DNA of 64,000 nt from Hippasteria phrygiana. Taxonomy: Eukaryota; Echinodermata; Asteroidea; Valvatida; Goniasteridae. The stretch covers positions 453,501 through 517,500 of the forward strand of contig JAZGUH010000726.1 of the NCBI GenBank assembly GCA_037893225.1, written 5' to 3'. Positions within the stretch are counted from its first letter, which is position 1; every line of letters begins with the position of its first letter. The notes beneath the pieces were generated by a model. It worked only from the letters and a program-made list of their open reading frames with translations, made no database searches and was not told the DNA's origin. This document shows positions 31,277 through 43,853 of the stretch, piece after piece. A program made the translations under genes and the position numbers.

Positions 31277-32750
31277 CTAAAGAGAATTGAGGAAAGAGTT
31301 TTAAAATAATCGTGTCAACTGCCAAATCTTTCCGTAGCGAGTTAATAATTTGTGACATAAATAACAGCAACGATTAAAATGCGTCTGGAAATTATTTTTT
31401 CGATAGGATTTTTTAAAAGAGTTTTAATAACTGGTGAATTGTCATTGATTAACCCTCAAAGAGGAGGGGGGCCAAATCCACCCTTGGAATTTGTTTTGCG
31501 ATGGTGTCGCAGGCATTTTGCTTTTCGTTCTGAACCTTTATTATTTTTAGTGATCCATATCGAAGCTCCATCCATCATTTCTTTTCAAACTTACCCCAAT
31601 AAAACCAAAGTCGCAAGTTCACATTAAGATGCTGATACACCTATACGACATAATGACTTCACTCTGTTTTCCTCGTTTGCATTCGTGAAGTCACGTGGGA
31701 ATTGAACAGTGTGCTGTGGTATTACGGCATGCATTTCAATTCATAAAAGAGCAGATCATGTCAATTTCTGCCTGGTTTTGCGACAAGCACAAAGACTACG
31801 TTTGTCAAACTCGTAAGGAAACAATAATGCTTCAATTTAGGTCCCTGGTGTTCTTTCTCGTTATACTAGTATAGGTTTTCCATTACGATTTCGCAAGATG
31901 TGTATTTGAATTTGTCAAACTTGAATTCAATTTCGCGCTGATTTTTAGAACGACGTATATCCCGGTTTCATTTTGGCAAAAACTAGCATTCGATTTCATT
32001 TTGTATCATTCAAATAATGAATGTGCATAACGTTTAATTTTAAACGATTACAAATACGTGATTGGGCTTTCGGTTTGACGTATGCGTGGCCGATTATTAA
32101 GAATGTGCAATCTATTTCGCAGCAATTCGATTCGTCATTGTGACACGGCCTGAATTGAATATTCTTTTTCATTTATTATAATTAAAATTCGCAAATTCTG
32201 CATTCAATTTAAATAAAGTATATAGGCCTATGTCATGGGAGATTAATTACGCCATGATTAATTAATAGCAATTATCAATAATGTTGATACTTGCTTAAAG
32301 ATAAATTCACTGTCTTTTAACCTGTCTACACAGTAACATGTTTCAAGTTGTGTAAGATGGATCTGGTGACCTGCCTGCCTAAGATGGCACAACAAGTTGC
32401 TTATACTGCAGTTTGGGTTTATACAACCTGCCTGCCTAAGATGGCACCAAAAGTTGTTTATACTGCAGTTTTGGGTTTATGCCACCTGCTAAGGTTGCAG
32501 TCTTATTGTAACTTTGTTTTAGATCCCATGCACACACAGCAAATTTATTAAAACTCTTTGTGTTAGATTTTACTCAACACAAAAACAGGCTATATATTGA
32601 GCTACGAACTTAGTCGAGGACGGATTTGAGACCCACGGCCGGAAGGACTGACTGAACAGTGGATTCTTCAATTTCTGCTGGCAAGACTACCAGACGGTTT
32701 CTGCCAATGGACTGAGGCACGGAGAATGCACCATGTATAAAGAACGGTAC
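31277..32750. other. intron sequence with a 67-bp tandem duplication
   Basis: ACCTGCCTGCCTAAGATGGC begins two units near 32370 and 32430, each continuing to TACTGCAGTTT(T)GGGTTTAT. The rest is unremarkable intron. Confidence 0.5.
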
Positions 32751-33482
32751 GTCCAGTTGCCTTCAAACCTGGTATATTGGTAGGGTAGCTCGTGTTATAG
32801 ATGAAAATTGAGGTGACGTCATGATGACGTCATCATACGATTTTACAGTAATATACAAGTTTTTGAACATCAAAGTTTCTTAAAAACATATCTCATCATC
32901 AGAACATGCTAAATTCAAAATTATTTTTGTAATAGCTTTGTTAGCTTAATATATTCTTTCACATAAATGTAAAAAATGTGTGACGTCATCATGACGTCAT
33001 CAAAATGTGCTTTTTGGAAACACATAAGGGTAGGTCCGATCATCATAAAAATTGGTGGGTAGGTAGATAGTGCCACTAGCATGTAAAATCCGAAGTGACG
33101 TCATCGGCTGATTGTCTATGAATTGTTAGTTCTATCCCAAATACTATAGACTTTATACACGAATTTTGTATGCGGTAAATTGGTCACTAAACAACTTCAG
33201 ATCTTAATCAAACTTAACACAAACATATACCTTAAGCTGAAATTGTATGCCGAAGAGTGACGTCATGATGAAGTCATCACGTGTCACGTGACGTCATCTT
33301 AAAAGGTGCATTTTTCAAGGGCCCATATCTAGAGAACGGTAGGTCCGATTGCCTTCAAATCTGGTATGTTGGTAGGCTAGTTCGTGCTATAGATGAAAAT
33401 TGAGGTGACGTCATGATGACGTCATCATACGATTTTATAGTAATTTTCAAAATTATTTTGTAATAGGTTTGGTAGATCATAT
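32750..33482. repeat. diverged tandem array, segment 1
   Basis: Units of a few hundred bp share TTGCCTTCAAA(C/T)CTGGTAT, AGATGAAAATTGAGGTGACG and GATGACGTCATCATACGATT (near 32820 and 33410). The array continues on the other side of the LTR element at 40006. Confidence 0.7.
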
Positions 33483-34347
33483 TGTTATGACCCATTCCAA
33501 AACCCATTATTAAATTCCTCCCCCAAAACGGTATGAGTTCCAAAAGAGGCCAAACAAAGATTAATGAGCAAAGCTGTTCAAAAAATATACAAAAATATGC
33601 CATTTATTTTAAACAAAATACACAAAATCATACAATTACCAGAACCTTGGCATGGGTGGGACGAGCAGACGCGAAAACAAGACAAAAATTTCTACGAAAA
33701 GTTCAGTTCCAATTGCGATGAAACAAAACAACGTGGTTTCTCCTTTACGGTGCTGCTTACGTCTCACGATCAAAGATCCATGGCTGAAGGTGTGGTCTCC
33801 TTCACCCAAGGCCGGCAGAGCCACAGGGTACTCAAACAAGCCGCACTCGGTTAACAAAATAAGTCCGACGCATGTCCGCCAACGATACGGGGCAGCACAA
33901 AGTGCTAAAGTCACCGCCAGACGCGAGTCATCCTCCGTCACGACTCCCCGTCATCGACACAAGGCACAAAACAAAAATCACCCGCAGGGACTTCAGTCCC
34001 AACAAGCGTGTACAAAACGGACAAGTCAACCTGCCCGGATGGTCCTCCAAGTTGAACGTCACAAGAAAGAAAGAAAAAAGGAGAACGCCCTTGCATAAAG
34101 AATTGTGTTTATACCCAAAGTTACTGACATGCCGCGAATTCCAGTTCGCTGAACCCTTAAAGTTTTACAATTAAAAAGTTTTCAGTTCATGCACAGGTAT
34201 TTCTGGTCGTCCACCCATCCATTTTACATTTAACGTGAAGGAATGCTGCTCGTCCCATAACCAAAAATACATCTGTAACAAAAGTATTTAAACGCACAAA
34301 TACACAAGCCATTGCAATTTAAGCTATTTTAAAACCACTTTACAACA
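33483..34347 (-). repeat. 3' LTR of the Gmr1-like element
   Basis: 865 bp, TG...CA ends, nearly identical to 39128-40005. Open frames on its plus strand are incidental. Confidence 0.92.
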
Positions 34348-34360
34348 CCTCCGCCCTTCA
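34348..34360 (-). promoter_or_regulatory. polypurine tract
   Basis: On the minus strand GAAGGGCGGAGG lies directly before the 3' LTR, the expected plus-strand DNA primer site. Confidence 0.75.
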
Positions 34361-34396
34361 GAATATATTTTAATGGATTTTGAGACAATATAATCT

Positions 34397-35596
34397 TTAC
34401 ATACGTGACAAAGCATCAGCAAAGGAGTTTTCTCTACCAGCAACATGAACAATTTTAAATGAAAAGGGTTGCAAGAGTAAACTCCAACGCAGTAGTCTTT
34501 GGTTCTTCTCTTTGAATTTGTCTAAAACGACAAGAGGATTGTGATCAGTATATATTGTAATTTCATTGGTACAACTTGACAAAGAAACTTCAAAGTGTTG
34601 CAATGCAATTAAGTATCAGGCCTAGTGTTTCTTTCTCAACTGTAGAATACACCCTCTGATGTCGATTAAGCGTTCGGGAAAAATAACCAACTGGTAGGTC
34701 TATTCCTTGCTCATTTTCTTGGAGCAATACCGCCCCCACACCAATATCGCTTGCATCAATCGGCGTTGCATCAGGGGCGTTGGAAGTCTGGGGCTACAAG
34801 AATTGGCTTATTCATTAAGATAGCCTTGATTTTCTCAAAAGCTTTTTGACAAGACTCTGTCCAAACAAATTGTACATGTATTTTTAACAAGTTGGTCAGA
34901 GGAACTAGAACATGGCTGAAGTTTTTAACAAATCTTCGATAGAATCCAACCATTCCATTCACTCTTCTTAATTCCCTTTTATTTGTCAGAACAAGCAAGT
35001 CTGCAATGGCTTTTACTTTAGCCTGGCGAGGCGCCACTTGGCCTTGACCCACGACATGGCCCAAATAATTAACCTGGGCCTTTGCAAACTCGCTTTTCTT
35101 TAAATTTATGACCAAATTGGCTGCACTTAGTCTTGAGAAAAGCTCTTGTAAATGTTTCAAATGATCTTTCCAAGAGTCACTATAAACTATGATGTCATCA
35201 ATGTAAGTGACACAGTTATCTAACCCAGCAGTAACTCTATTCATTAGTCTCTGAAATGTTGCCGGTGCGTTCTTCATGCCAAAACGGCATCACCTTACAT
35301 TGATAAAGGCCATCATGCGTCACAAAAGCAGAGATTTCCCGTGCCCTATCAGTTAGAAGAACTTGCCAGTAACCCTTTAGAAGATCGATTTTACTGATAT
35401 ATTTGGCATTTCCAATTTTATCAATACAATCTTCGATTCTGGGAATTGGATACGAGTCACTTTTTGAGACAGTATTGATTTTTCTATAATCAATACAGAG
35501 CCTCTGAGAACCATCTGGTTTGGGCACTAATACCACGGGGGAACTCCAGCTACTTTGACTAGGTTCGATGAGATCATGGTCTAACATATATCTCAC
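34397..35596 (-). pseudogene. Gmr1-like reverse transcriptase and RNase H
   Basis: RT motifs in order: SSWSSPVVLVPKPDGSQRLC, IDYRKINTVSKSDSYPIP, YISKIDLLKGYWQVLL (motif A), a break at MPF caused by an extra T in a TTTT run (about 35280), then MKNAPATFQRLMNRV and VTYIDDIIVYSD with the catalytic Asp pair. RNase H continues to 34397 with ITIYTDHNPLVVLDKFK and HVAGRENSFADALSRM ending the polyprotein. The order after integrase is the notable feature. Frames change at about 35280 and between 34771 and 34603. Confidence 0.9.
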
Positions 35597-35607
35597 TTCC
35601 TCCCCGA

Positions 35608-37347
35608 CTATTTAGCAGGATTTAGTCGGTACATGTGTTGCTTTATCGGTACTGCATTGCCCACGTCAACATCATGCATGGCCATTGAAGTGCTACCGGG
35701 CTTGTCAACATTAACAACAAGTTGACCATTCTGAGCAATTACTTGCTTTATGTCATTTCCCATTTCTTCGGGTAAATATCTCAACACTTCATCTAAATTA
35801 TCCAAAACCTCAAAATTAGACATTTTCGTAGTCATTGCATCAATTTTGGATCCTTCAAATTCAGGAACTATTTCCTCCTCAATGCTGTACTGATTTTCAA
35901 GCTTGTTTAGAACACCAACAACAGGTTTCAAATCTTTAGGTTCACGTTCATAATATTGTTTCAACATATTTACGTGACACAACCTTTTATCTTTTCTTCT
36001 GTCAGGTGTCCCTATGATGTAATTAACATCACTAATCATTTTCTCCACTCGATATGGTCCGCTAAATCTAGCCTTTAATGGTTCACCCTGAACTGGCAAC
36101 AATACTAAAACCTTGTCCCCGACTCTAAACTTGCGGACTTTTGCCTTTTTGTCATACCGAGCTTTCATGGCCTTTTCTGATTTCGGGAGATATTTACTTG
36201 CGATCTCACAGGCCTTAGCAAGTCGTTCTTTAAAATTACAGACAGTCCAGCAAATTTGTGTCACTTTCCTCATCTAGAAACTTTTCTTTCACAAGTTTTA
36301 GTAGGCCTCGAACATCATGTCCATAGACAAGTTCAAACGGCGAATATCCCGTGGATTCACAAGGTGTGTCCCTCGTGGCAAAAAGAACAAAGGACACACC
36401 CTTGTCCCAATCTTCAGGATATTCTTCGCAATATGCCTTAAGCATTATCTTAAGAGTTTGGTGGTATCTTTCCAAAGCACCCTCGGATTGTGGGTGGTAA
36501 GCAGAGGATTTGAACCGATTAACACCCAGTTCTTTCATTACTTGCTGAAAGATTCCGGACATAAAGTTCGAGCCCTGATCTGACTGTATTTCCTTAGGCA
36601 GTCCATATTTAGTAAAAACTGCACTAATGCATCTACCACAGCCCGTGCCGTAATTCTCTTTAAAGGAACTGCCTTGGGAAATCGTGTAGTAAGATCCATA
36701 ATTGTCAAAAAGGTAATTGAACCCCGACTTCGTTCTTGTGAGGGGGCCAACACAATCTACTAGCACCCGACTAAATGGCTCCTCACACGCTGGTATAGGT
36801 ATTAATGGAGCGGGTGGGGTTACCAACTGAGGTTTACCTACAACCTGACAAGTGTGGCCTGTTTTACAATATTCAACTACGTCTTTATGTAATCGTGGCC
36901 AATACAAATGTCGAACTATTCTAGCCTGTGTCTTTTTGATTCCCAAGTGTCCTGCTACAGGAATTGAGTGTGCCAACCTCAATATTTCCTGACGATATGT
37001 AGGGGGCACAACAATTTGGTATACCACTTTCCATTTTTCATTTGCAGGACAATCAGGTGGTCTCCACTTTCTCATGAGGACACTCGATTCTTATGAGGAC
37101 GCTCGGGAAGACTTTCAGCTTCCTCTTCCGTCAATGCATTATCAATTAGCTTTTTCAGGTCTACATCGGTCTGTTGCTCCCTAATCAAAGAGCTACGATT
37201 AAATATTTTGTCTTTATCACTTATATCATCGTCATCCAATTTACTGAAAAATGTTTCAGCTAGCCTAATTTCTGACGGCTCTTTCAGTTCAACAGATTGT
37301 TTTTGTCTTCTTCGGCCATACGCGACTCTGAACTCGTAACTACACAA
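35608..37347 (-). pseudogene. Gmr1-like integrase
   Basis: Zinc-binding HHCC region (HSIPVAGHLGIKKTQ ... YCKTGHTCQ), first catalytic Asp in VLVDCVGPLT, second in IQSDQGSNFMSG, and Glu in HPQSEGALERYHQTLK. A compensating frameshift pair moves part of the core (TIMDLTTRFPKAVPLKR) into another frame near 36560-36740. The C-terminal part has KVRKFRVGDKVLVLLPV and the GPY/F-type LKARFSGPYRVEKM. It is followed directly by RT. Linker sequence (37347-37075) precedes it. The enzyme would insert element cDNA; it is broken here. Confidence 0.9.
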
Positions 37348-37865
37348 GAAGGAAAAATACCTGGGTATTCTTTTTCCAAATTTTCAGTTTCACATATTTC
37401 TATTGGCTCATTCGTCACATGGGGCAAGATACAAACTGTATTACCCGCCAAATCATTCCCCAACAGAAAATTAACGCCCTCTATTGGTAGAGATGAAACT
37501 ACACCTACAGTAACAGGGCCGTTGACTAGTTCCGACTCTAACTTTACTTTATACAAAGCCACTGGCATATACTGTCCATCTATACCCTGAATTAAGACAC
37601 TGATATTTTCTGGTGTACACGATGTGGGAATGACGCCACCGAGCATTAATGACTGTGCTGCCCCAGTGTCCCTTAAAATATCTACCGACTTTACATCTCC
37701 TACACCAGTGACTGGCGACACTTGCCCTTTTGACATGAAGCTTTTATACATGTCTGAAACCCGACTAGTTATTTTCTGTTCTGACGTTAGGTTTAATCTG
37801 TCCAGCGGACAAGCGTCCAACTGAACAAAGGCAACTGGCATAGATTTTTCTTCTATCTGACTCAT
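37284..37865 (-). pseudogene. Gmr1-like aspartic protease region
   Basis: The frame contains ILRDTGAAQSLMLGGVI with the active-site DTGA, and a later GVNFLLGNDLAG that resembles the protease flap and C-terminal motif. It follows the zinc knuckle after a frameshift and runs towards the integrase, again with a shift at about 37300. Confidence 0.85.
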
Positions 37866-38974
37866 TTCTTTCTTCCATTTCCAACACTGACTTAATATGC
37901 CCCTTCTTTTGGCAATAATGACAAGTTATTACACCTGGTAACCTTGCATTTCTTTGTCCCTGATTGCTCATTTTACTATCAGTTTCTAATACCTGTATTT
38001 TCGTCCGATCTTTAGATTTGTCATTTTTCTGATCATACCAATTTCTGTTCTTAGGCCACCCCTTAAATTGCGACCTCTGTACTCTATGCGTTAATTCGTA
38101 ATCATCTGCCATAATGGCTGCTTTTCGCAAACTTTTCACTTTAAGATCATCCAAATGAGTTCGTACTTCCAAAGGAATGCCATTTTTATATTCTTCAAGC
38201 AAGACAATTTCCCTGAGATTTTCATAGTTCTTTTCAATTTTCAGAGATCTGTACCACTGATCCAAAGCAATTTCTTTCTCTTGCAAATTCTACGAACGTA
38301 TTCCCAGGCTGTTTTGTGCATTTTCTAAATTTTTGCTGATACGCTTCGGGTACTAGTGCATAAGCAGCAAGAATGGCAGATTTTACAACATCATAGTCAC
38401 CCGACTGTTCAACGGAAAGAGTGGAATACACTTCCTGGGCTTTTCCAGTAAAAACACTCTGTAATAACAAAGTCCAGAACTGTTCAGGCCAACCTAAACG
38501 ACTGGCTATTTTCTCAAATGAAACGAAATACGTTTCCACATCTTTCTTGTTGAACTTCGGCACTAGTTTTATATATTTGGTCAAATCAAAGTAGTCCGAA
38601 TCTTTTGTGACTTTTGTTGCTTATAATTGAGCTTCTATCTCAAATTGTTTTTGCCGATTTTCCAGTTCTAATTTCCTCAACTCAATTTCTCTTTCTTCTC
38701 GTCGTCGTCTTTCTGTAATTTCTAGATTCAGTCTTTCTAATTCTAATTTGGCCATCACTATCTTTTCATTGTCACCCGCTACAGATTTACTTTCAACTAA
38801 GCGTAGATGAGCGGCAATAATGTGAACAAGCTCATTTTTAGGCACATTTGGTTGGAATTCTAAACCCAAATACTCAGCCAATATCCTTAAATCAGCTTTC
38901 TTTAAACTTTCTACAACCGTTATTGATAACTCCTCCCGACTTAAAAATGCTTCTGGATCAAAAGGACTATTCAT
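37765..38974 (-). pseudogene. Gmr1-like gag
   Basis: Starts MNSPFDPEAFLSREELSITV at 38974. A Glu/Arg-rich coiled-coil-like region (LERLNLEITERRRREEREIE) leads to an in-frame stop at 38621. The capsid-like part then continues (YFVSFEKIASRLGWPEQFW, LSVEQSGDYDVVKSAILAAY) and, after a shift at about 38250, reaches a zinc knuckle, CHYCQKKGHIKSV, whose last Cys is displaced by a further frameshift at about 37895. One stop and two shifts. Confidence 0.85.
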
Positions 38975-39107
38975 GATGACTTATAATAATTACAACCGCC
39001 ACACTTTAAGAGAATGAGAACAGGCTTGATCATTTCGTACCAAACAAAATAACCCCAATTTCAATTTCATTTTTGTTCTTTACTTCCATATGTATACATA
39101 TAGACGT

Positions 39108-39124
39108 ACCCGGATCTTCCACCA
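39108..39124 (-). promoter_or_regulatory. tRNA primer-binding site
   Basis: The minus strand next to the 5' LTR reads TGGTGGAAGATCCGGGT, complementary to a tRNA 3' end ending in CCA, three bases from the LTR. I did not assign the tRNA species. Confidence 0.75.
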
Positions 39125-39127
39125 ATT

Positions 39128-40005
39128 TGTTATGACCCATTCCAAAACCCATTATTAAATTCCTCCCCCAAAAAAGGTATGAGTTCCAAAAGAGGCCAAA
39201 CAAAGATTTGAGCAAAGCTGTTCAAAAAATATACAACAAATATGCCATTTATTTTAAACAAAATACACTAAATACACAAATCATACAATTACCAGAACCT
39301 TGGCATGGGTGGGACGAGCAGACGCGAAAACAAGACAAAAATGTCTACGAAAAGTTCAGTTCAGTTCAAATTGCGATGAAACAAAACAACGTGGTTTCTC
39401 CTTTACGGTGCTGCTTACGTCTCACGATCAAAGATCCATGGCTGAAGGTGTGGTCTCCTTCATCCGGGGCCGGCAGAGCCACAGGGTACTCAAACAAGCC
39501 GCACTCAGTTAACAAAATAAGTCCGACGCATGTCCGCCAACGATACGGGGCAGCACAGAGTGCAAAAGTCACCGCCAGACGCGAGTCATCCTCCGTCACG
39601 ACTCCCCGTCATCGACACAAGGCACAAGACAAAAATCACCCGCAGGGACTTCAGTCCCAACAAGCGGGTACAAAACGGACAAGTCAACCTGCCCGGACGG
39701 TCCTCCAAGTTGGACGTCACAAGAAAGAAAGAAAAACGGAGAACGCCCTTGCATAAAGAATTGTGTTTATACCCAAAGTTACTGACATGTCGCGAATTCC
39801 AGTTCGCTGAACCCTTAAAGTTTTACAATTAAGAAGTTTTCAGTTCATGCACAGGTATTTCTGGTCGTCCACCCATCCATTTTACATTTAACGTGAAGGA
39901 ATGCTGCTCGTCCCATAACCAAAAATACATCTGTAACAAAAGTATTTAAACGCACAAATACACAAGCCATTGCAATTTAAGCTATTTTAAAACCACTTTA
40001 CAACA
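39128..40005 (-). repeat. 5' LTR of the Gmr1-like element
   Basis: 878 bp. It differs from 33483-34347 by scattered substitutions and small indels (for example an extra TTCAG near 39360). It should hold the promoter and polyadenylation signals. Confidence 0.92.
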
Positions 40006-41065
40006 ATATATACTTACATATGTGCTTTTTGAAACAGATACATGTATAAGGTTCCAAATATTTGCTTTGACAAGGGTCGTCGTAATGACGTCATAATGGT
40101 CACGTGACGTTATAGAAATATAAATTGTGAAGTCACGAGGACGCTATCTCACGATTTTGTGTTAATTTTTAGGTTTTTGAATGTTTAATGCAATGTGTAA
40201 CCGGACTTGCGCCATTTAACAGTCTAAGGTCTTAAACAAACTTGTCATATATATCCTATATGGAAATTACATGAGTAAGAAAGAAGTCTCAATGGCGTCA
40301 AGCTTAAAGGTCAAGTTTGGAGTAGCAAAAGACATAGAAGTGTAGGAGTTTTTGTGTTGAATATAACAGAAAAACGGAAAAGCCCTATGTTCTGTTCAGC
40401 GAAGAGACATATATTCCTAGTTATAATAGATGTGTTGCTTTTCTAAAATATTAATTTGACCTTTACTTCCGGGGTCACCGGAAGCTCAAAGTCAAGCAAT
40501 CATAAAATCTGAGTTTTAGCACATATGAAGACATTATGACCATTTAAGGAATCAGTAACATGAACACAGATGTATACAAACGCATGCAGACGTGCCCAGA
40601 GTTGATAACATGATGATGACGTCATCATGACGTCATCATGTAGAAAGTGACCAAATAGTGAATATCTTTAAAACGACATATCTTCCTAACTGAATGACGC
40701 ATGACCTTCATATTTGGGGACCAGATAGATGTTATCTTGTGGTAAATTTTTGGTACTAGGTATTTTTTCGTTTGACCTTTACTTCCGGGGTTACCGGAAG
40801 TTCAAATTAAATTGCTTATAACATCAGATTGATAGCAGCTATGAGAATCTGGTTAGCACTCGACCTCAATAAATAGCCATACCAATGTAACAGTTGGTTT
40901 TAGTAATGTGCACAGATGTGACAAAAAGTGAATATGTTAGAATGTAAGTGAATATTTGTGTGATATCTATTTAAATTATTTCAAACCAAACAAGACATGA
41001 AATTCAACTCTGATACACACCAACTATCACTTAGATGTAAAATTGTAATGACGTCATGATTTAAT
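40006..41065. repeat. diverged tandem array, segment 2
   Basis: Units of roughly 300 bp with TTGACCTTTACTTCCGGGGT followed by (C/T)ACCGGAAG, and GATGACGTCATCATGACGTC, repeated near 40455 and 40775. Related sequence at 43080-43390. Confidence 0.75.
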
Positions 41066-43030
41066 TGAATTGAATTGAAATGGTTTATTGCAATAAAAAT
41101 TGTCATCGCGGCACATGCCGAATTAAGACAAATTTACAATAAATAATATCCTAAAAACACTTATTAAAATTTCTTGCATAAAAAAACCTCTTATTAGTAC
41201 ATGCAACAAAAATGACATTAATAAACATGGAATTTAATAAAGTCAATATGAACTTTGTAGAAAAAAAGAAGGAAAATAGACAAATTAAAGTGAAATTAAA
41301 AATTAAACCCAAAAGTAAATTGGGAATAATACAAATCAATGTCTTAATGAGAATAGTAATTTAAATAGTGAGAAAAACCGATAGGAGTTATTTATTATAA
41401 TTAATCCTGTTTTCATTCAGTAAGCGGGTTAGATGTGGAAGCGGACTATTTCTGAACCTATTTGTTCTACAATTAAATTCAGTACGGTGGGATGCACCGG
41501 ACCTTGTGTTGTGACCATGTGAGTTCACAGGTGGCAACAATTGGCTGAGTTTTGAAGACGTGTGGTCAAGACGCCTGGCGAAGGAGGAACACAACTGATT
41601 GCGTCTATTCTCAAGAGTGCTAAGACCTAAATACTGCACTGCAGATGAGTATTGCGTATATCCAGTGCCAAGAATAATTTTACACGCTCTGCGTTGTATA
41701 CGTTCAATTGATTGGCATTGCTCCAATGTCAGGCCTCCAGACCACACCGGAGTCGCGTACTCAAGGACTGGTCTCACAAGACTTGTATAAACTGTGATAA
41801 GATCACTAATTGAAAGGTTATGGTACTTAAGAGTCCGCAAGATATACAAACGACTATTTGCACTTTTAACCATGCTATTGACATGATCATCCCATTTCAA
41901 ATCTGACCGGATAAATACACCTAGCAGTTTGACAGTGTTACAGTGCTGGAGAACTTCATCCCCCAGTTTAAGGACAGTTGGATCAGGACAGTTTCTCGCA
42001 AAACATACATCCATAGTTTGGCATTTCTTAGGGTTTAGCCGCATTTTGTTTGACGACGACCATTCATGCAATTGTGTCAAAACTGATGACAAATTTGATT
42101 CTGTTGTGACTGATCGCGTCTCCACCAAAGTAAGGTCATCAACATATTTGACTAGCAATGGAGATCTATGTTATTATTTCCTTCGACATCCACTGCTACG
42201 TCATTGATCATGGCCAGAAACACAACTGGACCCAGTTTTGTTCCCTGTGGCACACCTGCATGCATTTCGCTCCATCTTGAAGTTGTGTCTTTATACTTCA
42301 CTCTTTGTCGGCGTCCCGTCAAGAAGTCAGCGATCCATGCTATAGTGCCATGATCAACCTCCATGCTGATAAGCTTGGAGATAGCCACGGTGTGGTCAAC
42401 ATGGTCAAATGCTTTCGAAAAGTCGGTAAGTAATATCGTTGATGCAGACCCACGTTTCTCAGCGTGGAAATGAATCGAGTGTAGAACATGAAGCAAGCAA
42501 TGAACAGTAGACACACCCTTCTGGTTTCCGTACTGCATCGGATCCAGTTTGCATTGCATCTGGTTTAAGGTGTCTTGAGCGATGAAGTGTTCTGCCACCT
42601 TTGCAAAATGGTCTGTGAGGGCGACTGGACGAAGATTGACAATGGAGGCCGGTAAAGATTTGGGTAAAGGAACGACATTTGCCAACTTCCACTGGGTAGG
42701 AACTGTAAACTGAGCATATGATGCATTTATGATATCTGTTAATGGTTTGCTTAGTTCGTATGCAAACTGACGGATGAACCTCGACGAAATCCCATCAGGA
42801 CCACTTGCTTTCCCAGTTTTAAGTTTACGGAGTTCATGGAATACATCCCATGGGTATATATGGCGTATTGGATAGGATGGGAGATAGGCCGGCAGGGATG
42901 ACATGTCAAGAGGCTGTAGATCAGCGGCGACTAATGAGAACTGATCACAAATAGCATTCGACATTGCTTCGTGATCAGATGAGTCTATGCCAGGAGCACT
43001 GATGCTCGAAGAGGACGTCATCACGTTTCA
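41066..43030 (-). mobile_element. CR1/Jockey-group LINE, 5'-truncated
   Basis: Encodes the RT and C-terminus of a LINE ORF2 on the minus strand, then an AT-rich 3' UTR and a tail of AATTC/AATTG repeats at 41066-41080. GACGTCAT flanks both ends, although that word is common in the host array. The endonuclease and 5' part are missing. Confidence 0.85.
41388..43024 (-). pseudogene. LINE reverse transcriptase, one frameshift
   Basis: RT motifs: KTGKASGPDGISSRFIRQFA, WKLANVVPLPKS, NLRPVALTDHFAKV, TILLTDFSKAFDHVDH (motif A), HAGVPQGTKLGPVVFLAMIN, then after a shift near 42160 VKYVDDLTLVE with the catalytic Asp pair. The tail has MRLNPKKCQTM, VKLLGVFIRSDLKWDDHV and ERIQRRACKIILG, typical of CR1/L2-type LINEs, and ends at 41388. 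There is no endonuclease and no zf-RVT module. Confidence 0.9.
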
Positions 43031-43391
43031 AATTACAAGCAGAAAAACCACTAGTTTAAAAAAAAAATATTATCATAACTCATGAAGTTCAGCCCACAAG
43101 GTTTTCATATTTAATAATCACATAGATCTGACGTTGATTATACACTTTTGGTTATATTTATTTTTGAATTGACCTATACTTCCGGGTTCACCGCAAGCTC
43201 AAAGTCAAGCTATCATAAATCTGACTTTGAGTACCTATGGAGACCTTATGACCATTTGAGGGATCAGTAACATGAACACAAAGGGATACAAACACATGCA
43301 GACTTGTTGATAAAGTTGTGATGACGCCATCATGACGTCATCATGTAGACAATGACCAAAGAGTGAATATTTTTACAACGGCATATCTTAA
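43031..43391. repeat. diverged tandem array, segment 3
   Basis: Closely related to 40440-40700 (CACCG(C/G)AAGCTCAAAGTCAAGC, CATCATGACGTCATCATGTA). Interrupted by the piggyBac-type MITE and continued after it. Confidence 0.7.
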
Positions 43392-43849
43392 CCCTGCGCT
43401 GCACTTCCAACTTCTACTGACGCGGTGACACTGCCTGCTTCCTTTGGGGAAGCATGTGCTTGTAGCAAAAAACAACAACAAAAAACAACAGAAAACCACA
43501 TGCCCTCCTAAAGACCTTTGGCCTCGACTGGGTCGGCAGACTACAAAGGCCTGGCCATCTGGAGCTGGGCTATTGACATATCATTTACATGCCTGTGGTA
43601 AAACCCATTGTGAACAACAGTAAGCAGATTTGTGCACAACCCTATGGGACTTTCCCTGACTCATGCATTTCTATGGCTTACCCTGGCTTGCCCTCCAACC
43701 CAGGCCACAAAGTGACTATACAGTGCTTTTCGGCAAGGACCAGGCTAGGCATATCTAAAGTATCAATGTATGGGGGCGTTTTAAAAATGTTTTATAAGGA
43801 AAACAACAAAAACGGCGTCACCAAGTGACGCCGCTAGTGCAGCGCAGGG
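43392..43849. mobile_element. piggyBac-type MITE with TTAA duplications
   Basis: Begins CCCTGCGCTGCACT and ends with the inverse AGTGCAGCGCAGGG. TTAA flanks both sides (43388-43391 and 43850-43853). TTAA duplications with ends starting CCCT/CCCW are the hallmark of piggyBac elements. No transposase. The flanking tandem repeat continues uninterrupted when the element is ignored. Confidence 0.88.
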
Positions 43850-43853
43850 TTAA

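Larger units (their letters stand above)
33483..40005 (-). mobile_element. Gmr1-like Ty3/gypsy LTR retrotransposon
   Basis: Two LTRs (TGTTATGACC...ACAACA) flank a 4.8-kb body, with a 4-bp ATAT duplication at 33479-33482 and 40006-40009. Minus-strand domain order is gag, protease, integrase, reverse transcriptase, RNase H. Integrase before RT is unlike ordinary Ty3/gypsy elements and matches the Gmr1 group reported from deuterostomes. LTRs differ at roughly 20-25 positions by eye, so insertion is moderately old. At least five frameshifts or stops in gag-pol make it defective. Confidence 0.92.

Noticed and set aside
33533..34174. Plus-strand open frames in the LTR (also 39208-39832)
   Set aside because: They occur in both LTR copies, lack protein-family features and run against the element's coding strand; shadows.
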